Assembly: GCA_964555675.1 (NCBI GenBank)
Contig: CAZKTU010000143.1
Coordinates: forward strand, 1 to 16,223
Source: CAIWXH01 sp964555675
GTDB lineage: Bacteria > Chloroflexota > Chloroflexia > Chloroflexales > Chloroflexaceae
Reading direction: 5' to 3'
DNA length: 16,223 nucleotides
The first letter of the stretch is position 1. Every line of letters begins with the position of its first letter. Under the pieces are notes generated by a model. It saw only the letters and a program-made list of their open reading frames with translations. It did no database searches and was not told the origin of the DNA. Positions 8,101-14,107 of this stretch are shown piece after piece. The position numbers and the translations under genes were made by a program.

Positions 8101-8601
8101 CCCGGCGGCGGGTGCAACGTCGAGGTGAGCCTCGACGCGACGGCGACCGGCGCCTATAGCGGCACCCTGAGCTTCATCAGCGACGCGCCCGGCGGCCCGC
8201 AGGTCGCGCGCCTGGCGGGCTCGGTCGTCGTCGGGGCGGGCGCCTTCAGCCTCGAGGAGGTGGGCCTCGCCGCCACGCCATATACCCTGACCCTGAGCTT
8301 CACGGTGGCGCGGGCCCTGCCCGCCGACGGGGCGATCAGCGAGCGCTACAGCATCACCGCCGACCGCGAGGCCGCCGCTGGCGACCTAGTGGTGGCCGCG
8401 GGCACGATTGCCTTCGCCGACGGCGAGGTCAGCCGCGAGGTGAGCGTGGTCCTCGACCGGCTGGCGATTTATGGCGCGAGCTTCCTCGTGCTGGATCTGG
8501 ACGAGCCGGCGGGCAGCGCAGGGCCGAGCCCAGCGGCGTCGCGTAGCCTGCCGGTGCCTGCGGAAGACTACACACTCTACGTGCCGGTGGCCTGGCGCTA
8601 G
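5179..8601 (+). CDS. Secreted subtilisin-like serine protease (S8) with Calx-beta and ASH-like repeats
   Basis: This 1140-aa protein is a predicted extracellular endopeptidase. Start ATG 5179 has GAGAGG five bases upstream and begins a signal peptide (HYALLPLVLAALLVAAAP, residues 8-25); an in-frame ATG at 5110 would bury that signal. A prodomain spans about 45-150. The S8 domain has Asp174 (IIDTGG), His238 (HGSHVAG), oxyanion Asn340 (AAGNEN) and Ser416 (GTSMATPHVAG), all intact. The segment LGKCGGYISDIADGLRWAAG and several Cys resemble the Xanthomonas-type extracellular S8 subgroup. After it come a Calx-beta-like domain (about 480-588), four choice-of-anchor-D/ASH-like repeats (about 592-694, 695-801, 802-908, 910-1015), each with two Cys around an ATLAPGASC-like segment, and a second Calx-beta-like segment. 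The C-terminus TLYVPVAWR is hydrophobic then basic. A hairpin follows the gene, so it is probably monocistronic. Substrate and cell-surface retention are unknown. Confidence 0.93.
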   Translation: MRSTPRPHYALLPLVLAALLVAAAPVPPTDAATPRQEAAPSATTDRLIVTLAATGPGLQSTTAPEQIATQLSADAGADLSYLRPLGGASHLMALASPRSYAEVAAIGRKLAATSAVLSAEPDTLVFPTRVPSDDGYTNFAWHLSPVAGGNYGANLPSAWDITTGAPGVITAIIDTGGLLSHEDLAGRTPSGNPGYDMIGDIAKSNDGDGRDPDPSDPGDYVTQAESSGACQSHDSTWHGSHVAGTIGARANNGKGMAGINWESPILHIRALGKCGGYISDIADGLRWAAGLQVSGLPLNPNPARVLNLSLGGSGSCSSYFQDAVDDAVALGAVVVVAAGNENRNASNSTPGNCANVITVAATAQNGSRASYSNYGAAIELAAPGGDTSLDSAVYSSVNSGRFGPEADSYDFYQGTSMATPHVAGIASLMLSANPNLSNGDVLSILLSTATAFPLGSSCAGICGAGIVNAGGAVEEAARRIRTVSFQSELVVADEGEQLVIPVALSIASNQTVSVPYTISGTAGAGDHNLTAGNLTFAPGVTSVNLGVSIVDDAVAESDETIVISLGPGARSALGTLNSYSVTIKDDDASPAITVSPSALVFGEQRVGTLSAAQSVTVRNDGELPLALSSIALSAGYSRDGGTCPTAFPSTLAKGASCTVTLRHAPVRTGARGGSLKISSNGSGPSTVALSGVGVIPALGFSPSAMALADQIVGGAGPTATLVLTNPGTAPLRIDAIAASGDYRVGTAGCIPSLPATLAPGASCSLGVGFTPQGGGLRAGAITVTSDVPGGPYSVRLQGRGLAPELSLDAASLNFGGQEVGTSSVSRTLTLANQGDAPLSLTAIDLSGAAFARQGGSCPTSLPATLAPGAGCSLQLGFAPSATQSYTGSLSVTSDGGSSSVNLAGVGTAGPAAGPMLSPASVIFAERVLPAATGARTVAISNQGAATMTVSAVTLAGAGFSLGGGSCGLPPFALLPGGGCNVEVSLDATATGAYSGTLSFISDAPGGPQVARLAGSVVVGAGAFSLEEVGLAATPYTLTLSFTVARALPADGAISERYSITADREAAAGDLVVAAGTIAFADGEVSREVSVVLDRLAIYGASFLVLDLDEPAGSAGPSPAASRSLPVPAEDYTLYVPVAWR

Positions 8602-8630
8602 GCCTCGCCGCGGCCCGGCACTGACTATAA

Positions 8631-8663
8631 CGCCCCTCGCTCTCGATCCGGGAGCGGGGGGCG
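8631..8663 (+). terminator. GC-rich hairpin after the first protease
   Basis: CGCCCCTCGCTCT (8631-8643) pairs with GGAGCGGGGGGCG (8651-8663) across a 7-base loop: 13 pairs, two of them G-U. It begins 29 bases after the stop. No immediate T run follows, though TTTT occurs at 8682-8685, so this is a hairpin-type 3' end rather than a textbook intrinsic terminator. Confidence 0.6.
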
Positions 8664-8710
8664 CGCTGTCTGGGCGGGCTGTTTTGGGACAAAAATCCCG
8701 ACGGAGATAG

Positions 8711-8739
8711 TTGTAAAATTCTTTAAGCTCTGGCATAAT
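8711..8739 (+). promoter_or_regulatory. Sigma-70-type promoter of the second protease
   Basis: TTGTAA (8711-8716) is a -35, separated by exactly 17 bases from CATAAT (8734-8739), which is preceded by TGG (8731-8733), an extended -10. The region is AT-rich against GC-rich surroundings. The predicted start near 8746 gives a leader of about 143 bases. This is the most complete promoter in the window. Confidence 0.7.
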
Positions 8740-8742
8740 GGT

Positions 8743-8866
8743 CCCTATCTTCAATCCCCTGGTCGGACACTAGGTGCTCGCCCCGCGTCATCTTCGGGAC
8801 ACCCGATAGGGCCCTGCCCTTCAGGCGTGATCCGTTACCCTGGTGCAGTGCCGGGAAAGTCCCGGC
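8743..8866 (+). promoter_or_regulatory. Structured 5' leader of the second protease
   Basis: Several nested helices can be drawn. CCCTATC (8743-8749) pairs with GATAGGG (8805-8811), enclosing GGTG (8773-8776) with CACC (8800-8803), and CCCG (8782-8785) with CGGG (8795-8798). CAGG (8822-8825) pairs with CCTG (8839-8842). GCCGGG (8850-8855) pairs with CCCGGC (8861-8866) with loop AAAGT, just before the AAGGA ribosome site (8874-8878). I do not recognise a known riboswitch class. The outer helix is uncertain because transcription may start inside its 5' arm. Confidence 0.35.
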
Positions 8867-8888
8867 GTGGAGAAAGGACAGCTCGACC

Positions 8889-11780
8889 ATGCGTGTCAGA
8901 GGAACGGCAGCGCTGGCGCTGATCGTAGCGCTAGTTGCTACCCTGGCCGGCGGTACCCTGGCGCAGGGCGCCCCTGCGGCTCAGGGCGGCGCACCCATCA
9001 GGCTCAAGGCCGCAACCTTCACCCCCACCCTTGGGCAGAGCGCCGGCGCGCCCCTCAGCCTGACCCGTCGCGCCCCCGTGGCCGTCGGCTCCGGCTACTA
9101 CCTGCTCCAGTTCGCCGGCCCGGTCCAGCAGGCCTGGAAGGACCAGCTGAGCGCCGCCGGCGTCGAGCTGCTCGACTACGTGCCGGACAACGCCTTCAAG
9201 GTGCGCATGAGCCCCGCCATGGCCGCCAAGGCCCGGCAGTTGGGCAATGTCAGCTACGTCGGCCTGTGGCATCCCTTCTACTCGATCGACCCCGCGGTGA
9301 AGGCTGCGGGCCAGCAGCTGCTGCGCGTGCGGGTCGAGCAGGGCGGCGACGCTGCGGCTGTGGCCCAGGCGATCGGGGCCGCGGGCGCCAGCCTGGTCGG
9401 CGTCGACAACGGCCACCTGCTGGTCGTGGCCGACCGCGCCCAGCTCAACGGCTTCGCCCAGGCCCTCGACGTGGCCTGGGTCGAGCCCTACGTCTTCAAC
9501 GAGAAGCACGACGAGTACGCCCGCACCATCCTGGGCCTGCCGATGGGCCTGGGCAGCCCCACGCCCTTCCCCTACGACGGCTCGACCCAGATTGCGGCGG
9601 TGGCCGACACGGGCATCGGCGGCGGCACGGCCGCCACGGCCCACCCCGACATCCCGGCCAGCCGCGTCGCGGGCGTCTTCAACTGGCCCGGCGTAACCGA
9701 TAGCTGCTTCCAGACGATTATCAACGACGGCGCGATCGACGTGGACAGCGGCCACGGCACCCACGTGGCCGGCTCGGTGCTCAGCGACGGCGGCGCCAGC
9801 GGCGAGGGCCTGGGCCTGGCCCCGGCGGCGCGCCTGGTCTTCCAGGCCACCGAGAACTACGTGCAGATCTCGGCCCTCTGCGCCGCGGTCAACGGGATCA
9901 GCAACGACTACTACCTGACGGGCCTGAACGACCTGTACGGGCTGTTCCAGCAGGCCTACACCGCCGGCGCGCGCATCCACGCCAACTCGTGGGGCTCGTC
10001 GGTCGCGGGCGACTACACCGCCAACAGCGCCACCGCCGACGACTTCATCTGGGACAACAAGGATTTCACGATCACCTTCTCGGCGGGCAACTCGGGCGTT
10101 GACACCAACGCCGACGGCGTGGTCGACAACGACTCGATCGGGGCGCCGGCCACGGCCAAGAATGTGATCACCATCGGCGCGAGCGAGAACGACCGCCTGG
10201 GCAACTACCAGTGCGACACCAGCCTGACCTACACCTCGCTCGACACCAGCTACCAGAGCGGGCAGACCTGCGCGTCGATGGGCGGCAACCAGAACGGGCA
10301 GTTCCTGGGCACCCCGCGCCAGCGCTGGGGCTTCACCGCCAACCCGATCGCCGACGACCTCTCGGGCGGTAACGCCAACCAGATGGCGGCCTTCTCGTCG
10401 CGCGGCCCGACCGACGACGGGCGCATCAAGCCCGACGTGGTCGCCCCCGGCACCTGGATCCTCTCGGGCTACTCGAGCGAGTTCCAGCAGGGCTACGACG
10501 CCAGCACCAACCCGCGCAACAATGCCTTCCAGTCCGACGGCTGGGGCATTGCGCGCAACGTCGCCTACAAGTATTTCGGCGGCACCTCGATGTCGAACCC
10601 GATCGCCGCGGGCGCCGCGACCTCGGTGCGCGACTTCTACCAGAAGGTCTACGGCATCGGGGCCAGCGCGGCCCTGGTGAAGGCCACCCTGATCAACTCG
10701 GCCGTCGACATGGCCGACGAGAACAACGACGGGATCAACGATAACGACTTCCCCATCCCCAACGTGCACGAGGGCTGGGGCCGCATCAACCTGGCCGCCG
10801 CCACCGACGGCACGGCCATCTTCGCCGAGGGCGCCGGCCTGGCCACGGGCGGCACGGCTAGCACGACCTACACCGCCAGCGGCGGCGCGCCGCTCAAGGT
10901 GACCCTGGTCTGGAGCGACTTCGCCTCGACGGCGGCCGCCACGGTCAACCTGGTCAACAACCTCGAGCTGACCGTCACCGGCCCTGGCGGCGTCGTCTAC
11001 CGCGGCAATGTCTTCGCCGGCGGCTGGTCGACCACCGGCGGCACGGCCGACAACCGCAACAACGTCGAGAACGTCTACATCCAGAACCCCACGGCCGGCG
11101 CCAGCTACACCGTCACGGTCAGCGGCCTCAGCGTGCCCCAGGGCCCGCAGCCCTACGCCCTGGTGGTGCGCGGCGCCCAGGTCGCCCCGCCGCCCCCGGC
11201 CCCGGCTGCGCCGACGGGCCTCGGCGCGACCGCCACCTCGAGCAGCCAGATCAACCTGAGCTGGACTGACGCGAGCAGCAACGAGGACGGCTTCAAGATC
11301 GAGCGCTGCCAGGGCGCGAGCTGCACCACCTTCGCGCAGATCGCCACGGTCGGCGCCGGCGTCACCACCTACAGCAACACCGGCCTGACCGGCAGCACCA
11401 GCTACAGCTACCGCGTGCGGGCCTACAACGCGGGCGGCGACTCGGCCTACAGCAACACCGCCAGCGCCACCACCCAGGCCGCTCCGGCCCTGCCAGCGGC
11501 GCCCACAAGCCTGACCGTTGTGACGGTCGCCGGCACCAACACCCAGTTGCGCCTGGCCTGGGTTGACAACAGCTCCAACGAGACCGGCTTCCTGATCGAG
11601 CGCTGTACCGGCAACAACTGCACCAACTTCGCCCAGGTGGCCTCGGTCGCCACCAATGTCACCACCTACACCGACACGGGCCTGGTGCGGCGCACGACCT
11701 ACCGCTACCGCGTGCGGGCAACCAACGCGGCCGGCAACTCGGCCTACTCGAACACCGTGAGTAGGGCGACGCCGCGCTAG
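8889..11780 (+). CDS. Secreted KP-43-like subtilisin protease (S8) with two fibronectin III domains
   Basis: A predicted extracellular serine endopeptidase of 963 aa. ATG 8889 begins a signal peptide (TAALALIVALVATLAGGTLAQG, about residues 6-27; likely cut after an Ala near 25-31) and has AAGGA 10 bases upstream. A prodomain spans about 55-215. The catalytic triad is intact: Asp240 (VADTGIG), His289 (GHGTHVAG), Ser567 (GGTSMSNP), with oxyanion Asn401 (SAGNSG). SSRGPTDDGRIKPDVVAPGT is a standard S8 segment. The long spacing and the downstream jelly-roll domain at about 661-762 (LVWSDF, LVNNLELTV, YRGN) match KP-43-like subtilases. Two FnIII domains (about 773-866 and 872-963) each carry a Cys pair (ERCQGASC, ERCTGNNC). 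Two D-x-N-x-D-G loops (405-415, 610-620) look like calcium sites. It has its own promoter and terminator and differs in subfamily from its upstream neighbour. Substrate unknown. Confidence 0.93.
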   Translation: MRVRGTAALALIVALVATLAGGTLAQGAPAAQGGAPIRLKAATFTPTLGQSAGAPLSLTRRAPVAVGSGYYLLQFAGPVQQAWKDQLSAAGVELLDYVPDNAFKVRMSPAMAAKARQLGNVSYVGLWHPFYSIDPAVKAAGQQLLRVRVEQGGDAAAVAQAIGAAGASLVGVDNGHLLVVADRAQLNGFAQALDVAWVEPYVFNEKHDEYARTILGLPMGLGSPTPFPYDGSTQIAAVADTGIGGGTAATAHPDIPASRVAGVFNWPGVTDSCFQTIINDGAIDVDSGHGTHVAGSVLSDGGASGEGLGLAPAARLVFQATENYVQISALCAAVNGISNDYYLTGLNDLYGLFQQAYTAGARIHANSWGSSVAGDYTANSATADDFIWDNKDFTITFSAGNSGVDTNADGVVDNDSIGAPATAKNVITIGASENDRLGNYQCDTSLTYTSLDTSYQSGQTCASMGGNQNGQFLGTPRQRWGFTANPIADDLSGGNANQMAAFSSRGPTDDGRIKPDVVAPGTWILSGYSSEFQQGYDASTNPRNNAFQSDGWGIARNVAYKYFGGTSMSNPIAAGAATSVRDFYQKVYGIGASAALVKATLINSAVDMADENNDGINDNDFPIPNVHEGWGRINLAAATDGTAIFAEGAGLATGGTASTTYTASGGAPLKVTLVWSDFASTAAATVNLVNNLELTVTGPGGVVYRGNVFAGGWSTTGGTADNRNNVENVYIQNPTAGASYTVTVSGLSVPQGPQPYALVVRGAQVAPPPPAPAAPTGLGATATSSSQINLSWTDASSNEDGFKIERCQGASCTTFAQIATVGAGVTTYSNTGLTGSTSYSYRVRAYNAGGDSAYSNTASATTQAAPALPAAPTSLTVVTVAGTNTQLRLAWVDNSSNETGFLIERCTGNNCTNFAQVASVATNVTTYTDTGLVRRTTYRYRVRATNAAGNSAYSNTVSRATPR

Positions 11781-11825
11781 GTGCGGCGCTCCTGGTCGCC
11801 CGCGGCCCAGGGATAAGCAGCACGC

Positions 11826-11860
11826 CAGGGGTGAGTGGGGCCAAAGCCCGCTCACCCCTG
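11826..11860 (+). terminator. Hairpin terminator after the second protease
   Basis: CAGGGGTGAG (11826-11835) pairs perfectly over 10 bp with CTCACCCCTG (11851-11860), and an inner GGGC/GCCC (11838-11841 with 11846-11849) closes over CAAA. It begins 45 bases after the stop codon and is followed by ATCGTTT, a short weak T run. It is the strongest terminator-like hairpin in the window. Confidence 0.75.
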
Positions 11861-11925
11861 ATCGTTTGCGCCACCCCGCCGGCGAGTAGCGCGCCCTCGG
11901 GGCGGCGCGCGGATGTGATCGGCCG

Positions 11926-11934
11926 TGCTATACT
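11926..11934 (+). promoter_or_regulatory. Distal extended -10 promoter of the kinase gene
   Basis: TGCTATACT matches the element upstream of the corA-type gene base for base. The -10 (11929-11934) sits in a small dyad, GTGC (11925-11928) and GCAC (11937-11940). No clear -35 is present. A start near 11941 would give a leader of about 194 bases carrying the palindrome at 11991-12006. Confidence 0.45.
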
Positions 11935-11990
11935 AGGCACAAGCCGGGGGGAGACTGGCTGCCGGGTGAGGTCTCGCGGGCAAGCGTCCA

Positions 11991-12006
11991 AAAGTGTTTA
12001 CACTTT
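11991..12006. promoter_or_regulatory. AT-rich perfect palindrome, likely operator
   Basis: AAAGTGT (11991-11997) and ACACTTT (12000-12006) are exact reverse complements separated by TT. A two-base loop is too short for a good RNA hairpin, so a protein-binding DNA site is more likely. It lies between the two -10 boxes upstream of the kinase, about 50 bases past the distal predicted start and 60 before the proximal -10. I do not match it to a known regulator. Confidence 0.5.
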
Positions 12007-12066
12007 CTGCGCGGGCCGCCGGGACCTGTGGCCGGGGCTGGTAATCAGCCCGCGCCGAATCCGCGG

Positions 12067-12072
12067 TATACT
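12067..12072 (+). promoter_or_regulatory. Proximal -10 promoter of the kinase gene
   Basis: TATACT, extended as TATACTAGG, repeats the core of the distal box 138 bases upstream. It lacks TGn and a recognisable -35. A start near 12079 would give a leader of about 56 bases to ATG 12135. Confidence 0.4.
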
Positions 12073-12134
12073 AGGGGCGAACGTACCACGAGACGGCCTG
12101 GCTGATAGGCTGGCGGGTGGGGGAGTGTTCAGCG

Positions 12135-14078
12135 ATGCTAGAGCCGGGCGCTATCCTCCAGGATCGCTATAAGGTCATCGGAGCCGCCGGCAAGGGGGGC
12201 ATGGGCTCGGTCTACAAAGCCCGTGACCTGCGCCTGCGCACCGACGTGGCCCTGAAAGAGACCCTGTTCAGCGAGGAGGCCTACAGGCGCGCCTTCGAGC
12301 ACGAGGCTCAGGTCCTGGCGCGGCTACGCCACCAGGCTCTACCCCGGGTGATCGACCACTTCACCGAGGGTCAGGGCCAGTTTCTGGTGATGGAGTATAT
12401 CGACGGCGAGGATCTGGGCACGCAGCTGGTGAAGAACGGCCCGCGTTTCGCCTCGGCCCAGGCCATGCCGCTGATCCTGCGCTGGGCCGACCAGCTCCTC
12501 GACGCCCTGAACTACCTGCACACGCTGCCGTCGCCGGTCTTCCACCGCGACATCAAGCCGAAGAACCTCAAGCTGACGGCGACGACCTTCGACATCATCC
12601 TGCTCGACTTCGGCCTGGCCCGCGGCGGCATGACGGTGGTGGTCAGCCCCGACGCGGCCGATGCGGGCGCCAGCCAGCGCAAGGTCTCGGGCTTCACGCC
12701 CCCGTACGCCCCCATCGAGCAGATGCGCGACAGCGAGCCAGACGCGCGCAGCGACCTGTACTCGCTGGCGGCTACGATCTACCACTTGCTGACGGCGAGT
12801 CTGCCCACAGACGCGATGTCGCGCATGACCAGGATGCTCGACGGCCAGCCCGATCCGCTGCGCCCGGCGCGCACAATAGCGCCCCACATCCCCGAGGCCG
12901 TCGACGAGCTGCTGCGGCGGGCGATGGCGCTGATCATGGAAGACCGCTTCGCCTCGGCCCGCGAGATGCGCGCCGAGCTGAGCAAGGCCCGCGGCGCCCT
13001 CGCTTCGTCGCGGCCAGGGGCCCCACCGCCTATTCAGCCGCTGCCGCAGGTGCCGCAGCCACCGCCGCCGCCCCCAGAGACTACCGAGCCCCTCGCCCCG
13101 TCCCAATCCGCCGAGCGGCTGGGGCCGCCCACGGCGCCCTTCACGGGCAGCATTACGCCCAGAGTGACCTCGGGCAGCGGGCCCGAGGCCACGCCCCAGG
13201 GCGCCCTGGTGCGCATGCTCACCACGGGCACCCCCATCCGCGCCCTCTCGTTCAGCCCCAGCGGGGCCCTGCTGGCCTCGGGCTACGACGACCATACGGT
13301 GGGCCTGTGGCGCCTCGAGGACTACAGCCATGTCGCCACGCTGAAGGGGCACACGAGCAGCGTGCGCAGTGTACGCTTCGCCCCCCAGGGTGGGCTGCTC
13401 GCCACGGGCAGCGATGACGAGACGGTACGCCTCTGGCGGGCCGCCGATGGCGCGGCCCTACGCCAGTTGCGGGTGCCCGGCTGCCCCGTCGAGAGCATCG
13501 CCTTCAGCCCCGATGGCGGCCTGCTGGCCGTGGGCGGCTGGGGCAGCGCGATCACCCTCTGCGCGGTCGAGGGCGACCGGATACGGGTGACTGGTACGCT
13601 ACCCTGCCCGTTCGTCCACAGCCTCAGCTTCAGCCCTGACGGGCTGCTGCTGGCGGCCGGCTGCTACGACGGCGCCGTCTACCTCTGGTCGGTCGGCGAC
13701 AACCAGCCCCTGCCCCCGCTGACGGGCTTCCCGACCTTCATCTTATCGTTGGCCTTCAGCCCCGATGGGGCGCGGCTGGCGGCGAGCTGCCACACCAGCG
13801 TGCGGCTCTGGCGCATGACCGATCGCAAGCCGATCGACCTGCTGCAGGGGCACGCCGGGCCGGTGCATGGGGTCGCCTTCAGCCCCGACTCGCGGCTGAT
13901 CGCCACGGGCAGCGAGGACAAAACGGTGCGCCTGTGGCGGGTCAGCGACGGGACAATGGTCCCCATCCCCCTCGAGCACCGCGGCGGCGTCGCCAGTCTC
14001 TGTTACAGCCCCGACGGCAGCACCCTCGCCACGGGCAGCCACGACGGCCGCATCTACCTCTGGACGATTGGGGGATAG
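12135..14078 (+). CDS. Soluble Ser/Thr protein kinase fused to a seven-bladed WD40 propeller
   Basis: A 647-aa bacterial Hanks-type kinase expected to phosphorylate Ser/Thr in cytosolic proteins. Kinase motifs are complete: glycine loop GKGGMGSVYKA (19-29), Lys41 (VALK), helix-C Glu57, catalytic loop HRDIKPKN with Asp139 and Asn144, DFG Asp158, and APIEQ (192-196) in place of APE. A Pro-rich linker (about 286-350) joins seven WD40 repeats (about 357-647), each with an FSPDG-like turn and mostly ending in LW; the count suits one closed propeller. No signal peptide or membrane helix is seen, unlike the common PASTA-type sensor kinases. Start: ATG 12135 with GGGAG about 10 bases upstream; an in-frame GTG at 12117 would add six residues and lacks support. 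The propeller probably binds a partner or substrate; neither is evident nearby. It is convergent with the glycosyltransferase, 29 bases apart. Target unknown. Confidence 0.93.
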   Translation: MLEPGAILQDRYKVIGAAGKGGMGSVYKARDLRLRTDVALKETLFSEEAYRRAFEHEAQVLARLRHQALPRVIDHFTEGQGQFLVMEYIDGEDLGTQLVKNGPRFASAQAMPLILRWADQLLDALNYLHTLPSPVFHRDIKPKNLKLTATTFDIILLDFGLARGGMTVVVSPDAADAGASQRKVSGFTPPYAPIEQMRDSEPDARSDLYSLAATIYHLLTASLPTDAMSRMTRMLDGQPDPLRPARTIAPHIPEAVDELLRRAMALIMEDRFASAREMRAELSKARGALASSRPGAPPPIQPLPQVPQPPPPPPETTEPLAPSQSAERLGPPTAPFTGSITPRVTSGSGPEATPQGALVRMLTTGTPIRALSFSPSGALLASGYDDHTVGLWRLEDYSHVATLKGHTSSVRSVRFAPQGGLLATGSDDETVRLWRAADGAALRQLRVPGCPVESIAFSPDGGLLAVGGWGSAITLCAVEGDRIRVTGTLPCPFVHSLSFSPDGLLLAAGCYDGAVYLWSVGDNQPLPPLTGFPTFILSLAFSPDGARLAASCHTSVRLWRMTDRKPIDLLQGHAGPVHGVAFSPDSRLIATGSEDKTVRLWRVSDGTMVPIPLEHRGGVASLCYSPDGSTLATGSHDGRIYLWTIGG

Positions 14079-14107
14079 CGGCCAACCATAGCCATCCCCG
14101 CCCGTCG

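Larger units (their letters stand above)
11781..12134. other. 354-base regulatory gap between the second protease and the kinase
   Basis: I see no gene here; an open frame from 11831 runs through the terminator hairpin and looks like chance. The gap contains, in order: a terminator hairpin (11826-11860); a second stem GCGCGCC/GGCGCGC (11889-11895 and 11904-11910, 8-base loop); a first -10 box (11929-11934); an AT-rich 16-base palindrome (11991-12006); a hairpin GGGCTG/CAGCCC (12035-12040 and 12046-12051); and a second -10 box (12067-12072). It therefore holds the 3' end of the protease transcript and the control region of the kinase gene. Confidence 0.6.

Noticed and set aside
8822..8870. Cobalamin or cyclic-di-GMP riboswitch in the second protease leader
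   Set aside because: GCCGGG-AAAGT-CCCGGC superficially recalls parts of known aptamers, but I could not place the other conserved boxes of either class.
8931..11855. A 974-codon open frame on the minus strand opposite the second protease
   Set aside because: It is the mirror of a long high-GC gene with strong third-position bias. Its translation is a low-complexity Gly/Ala/Arg/Val mix without domains, while the + strand frame has a complete catalytic triad and FnIII domains.
11831..12172. A 113-codon open frame upstream of the kinase
   Set aside because: It begins inside the terminator hairpin, crosses both -10 boxes and overlaps the kinase start in another frame. Composition is unlike a protein.
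14079..14107. Terminator between the kinase and the glycosyltransferase
   Set aside because: The 29-base gap shows no stem of useful length on either strand.
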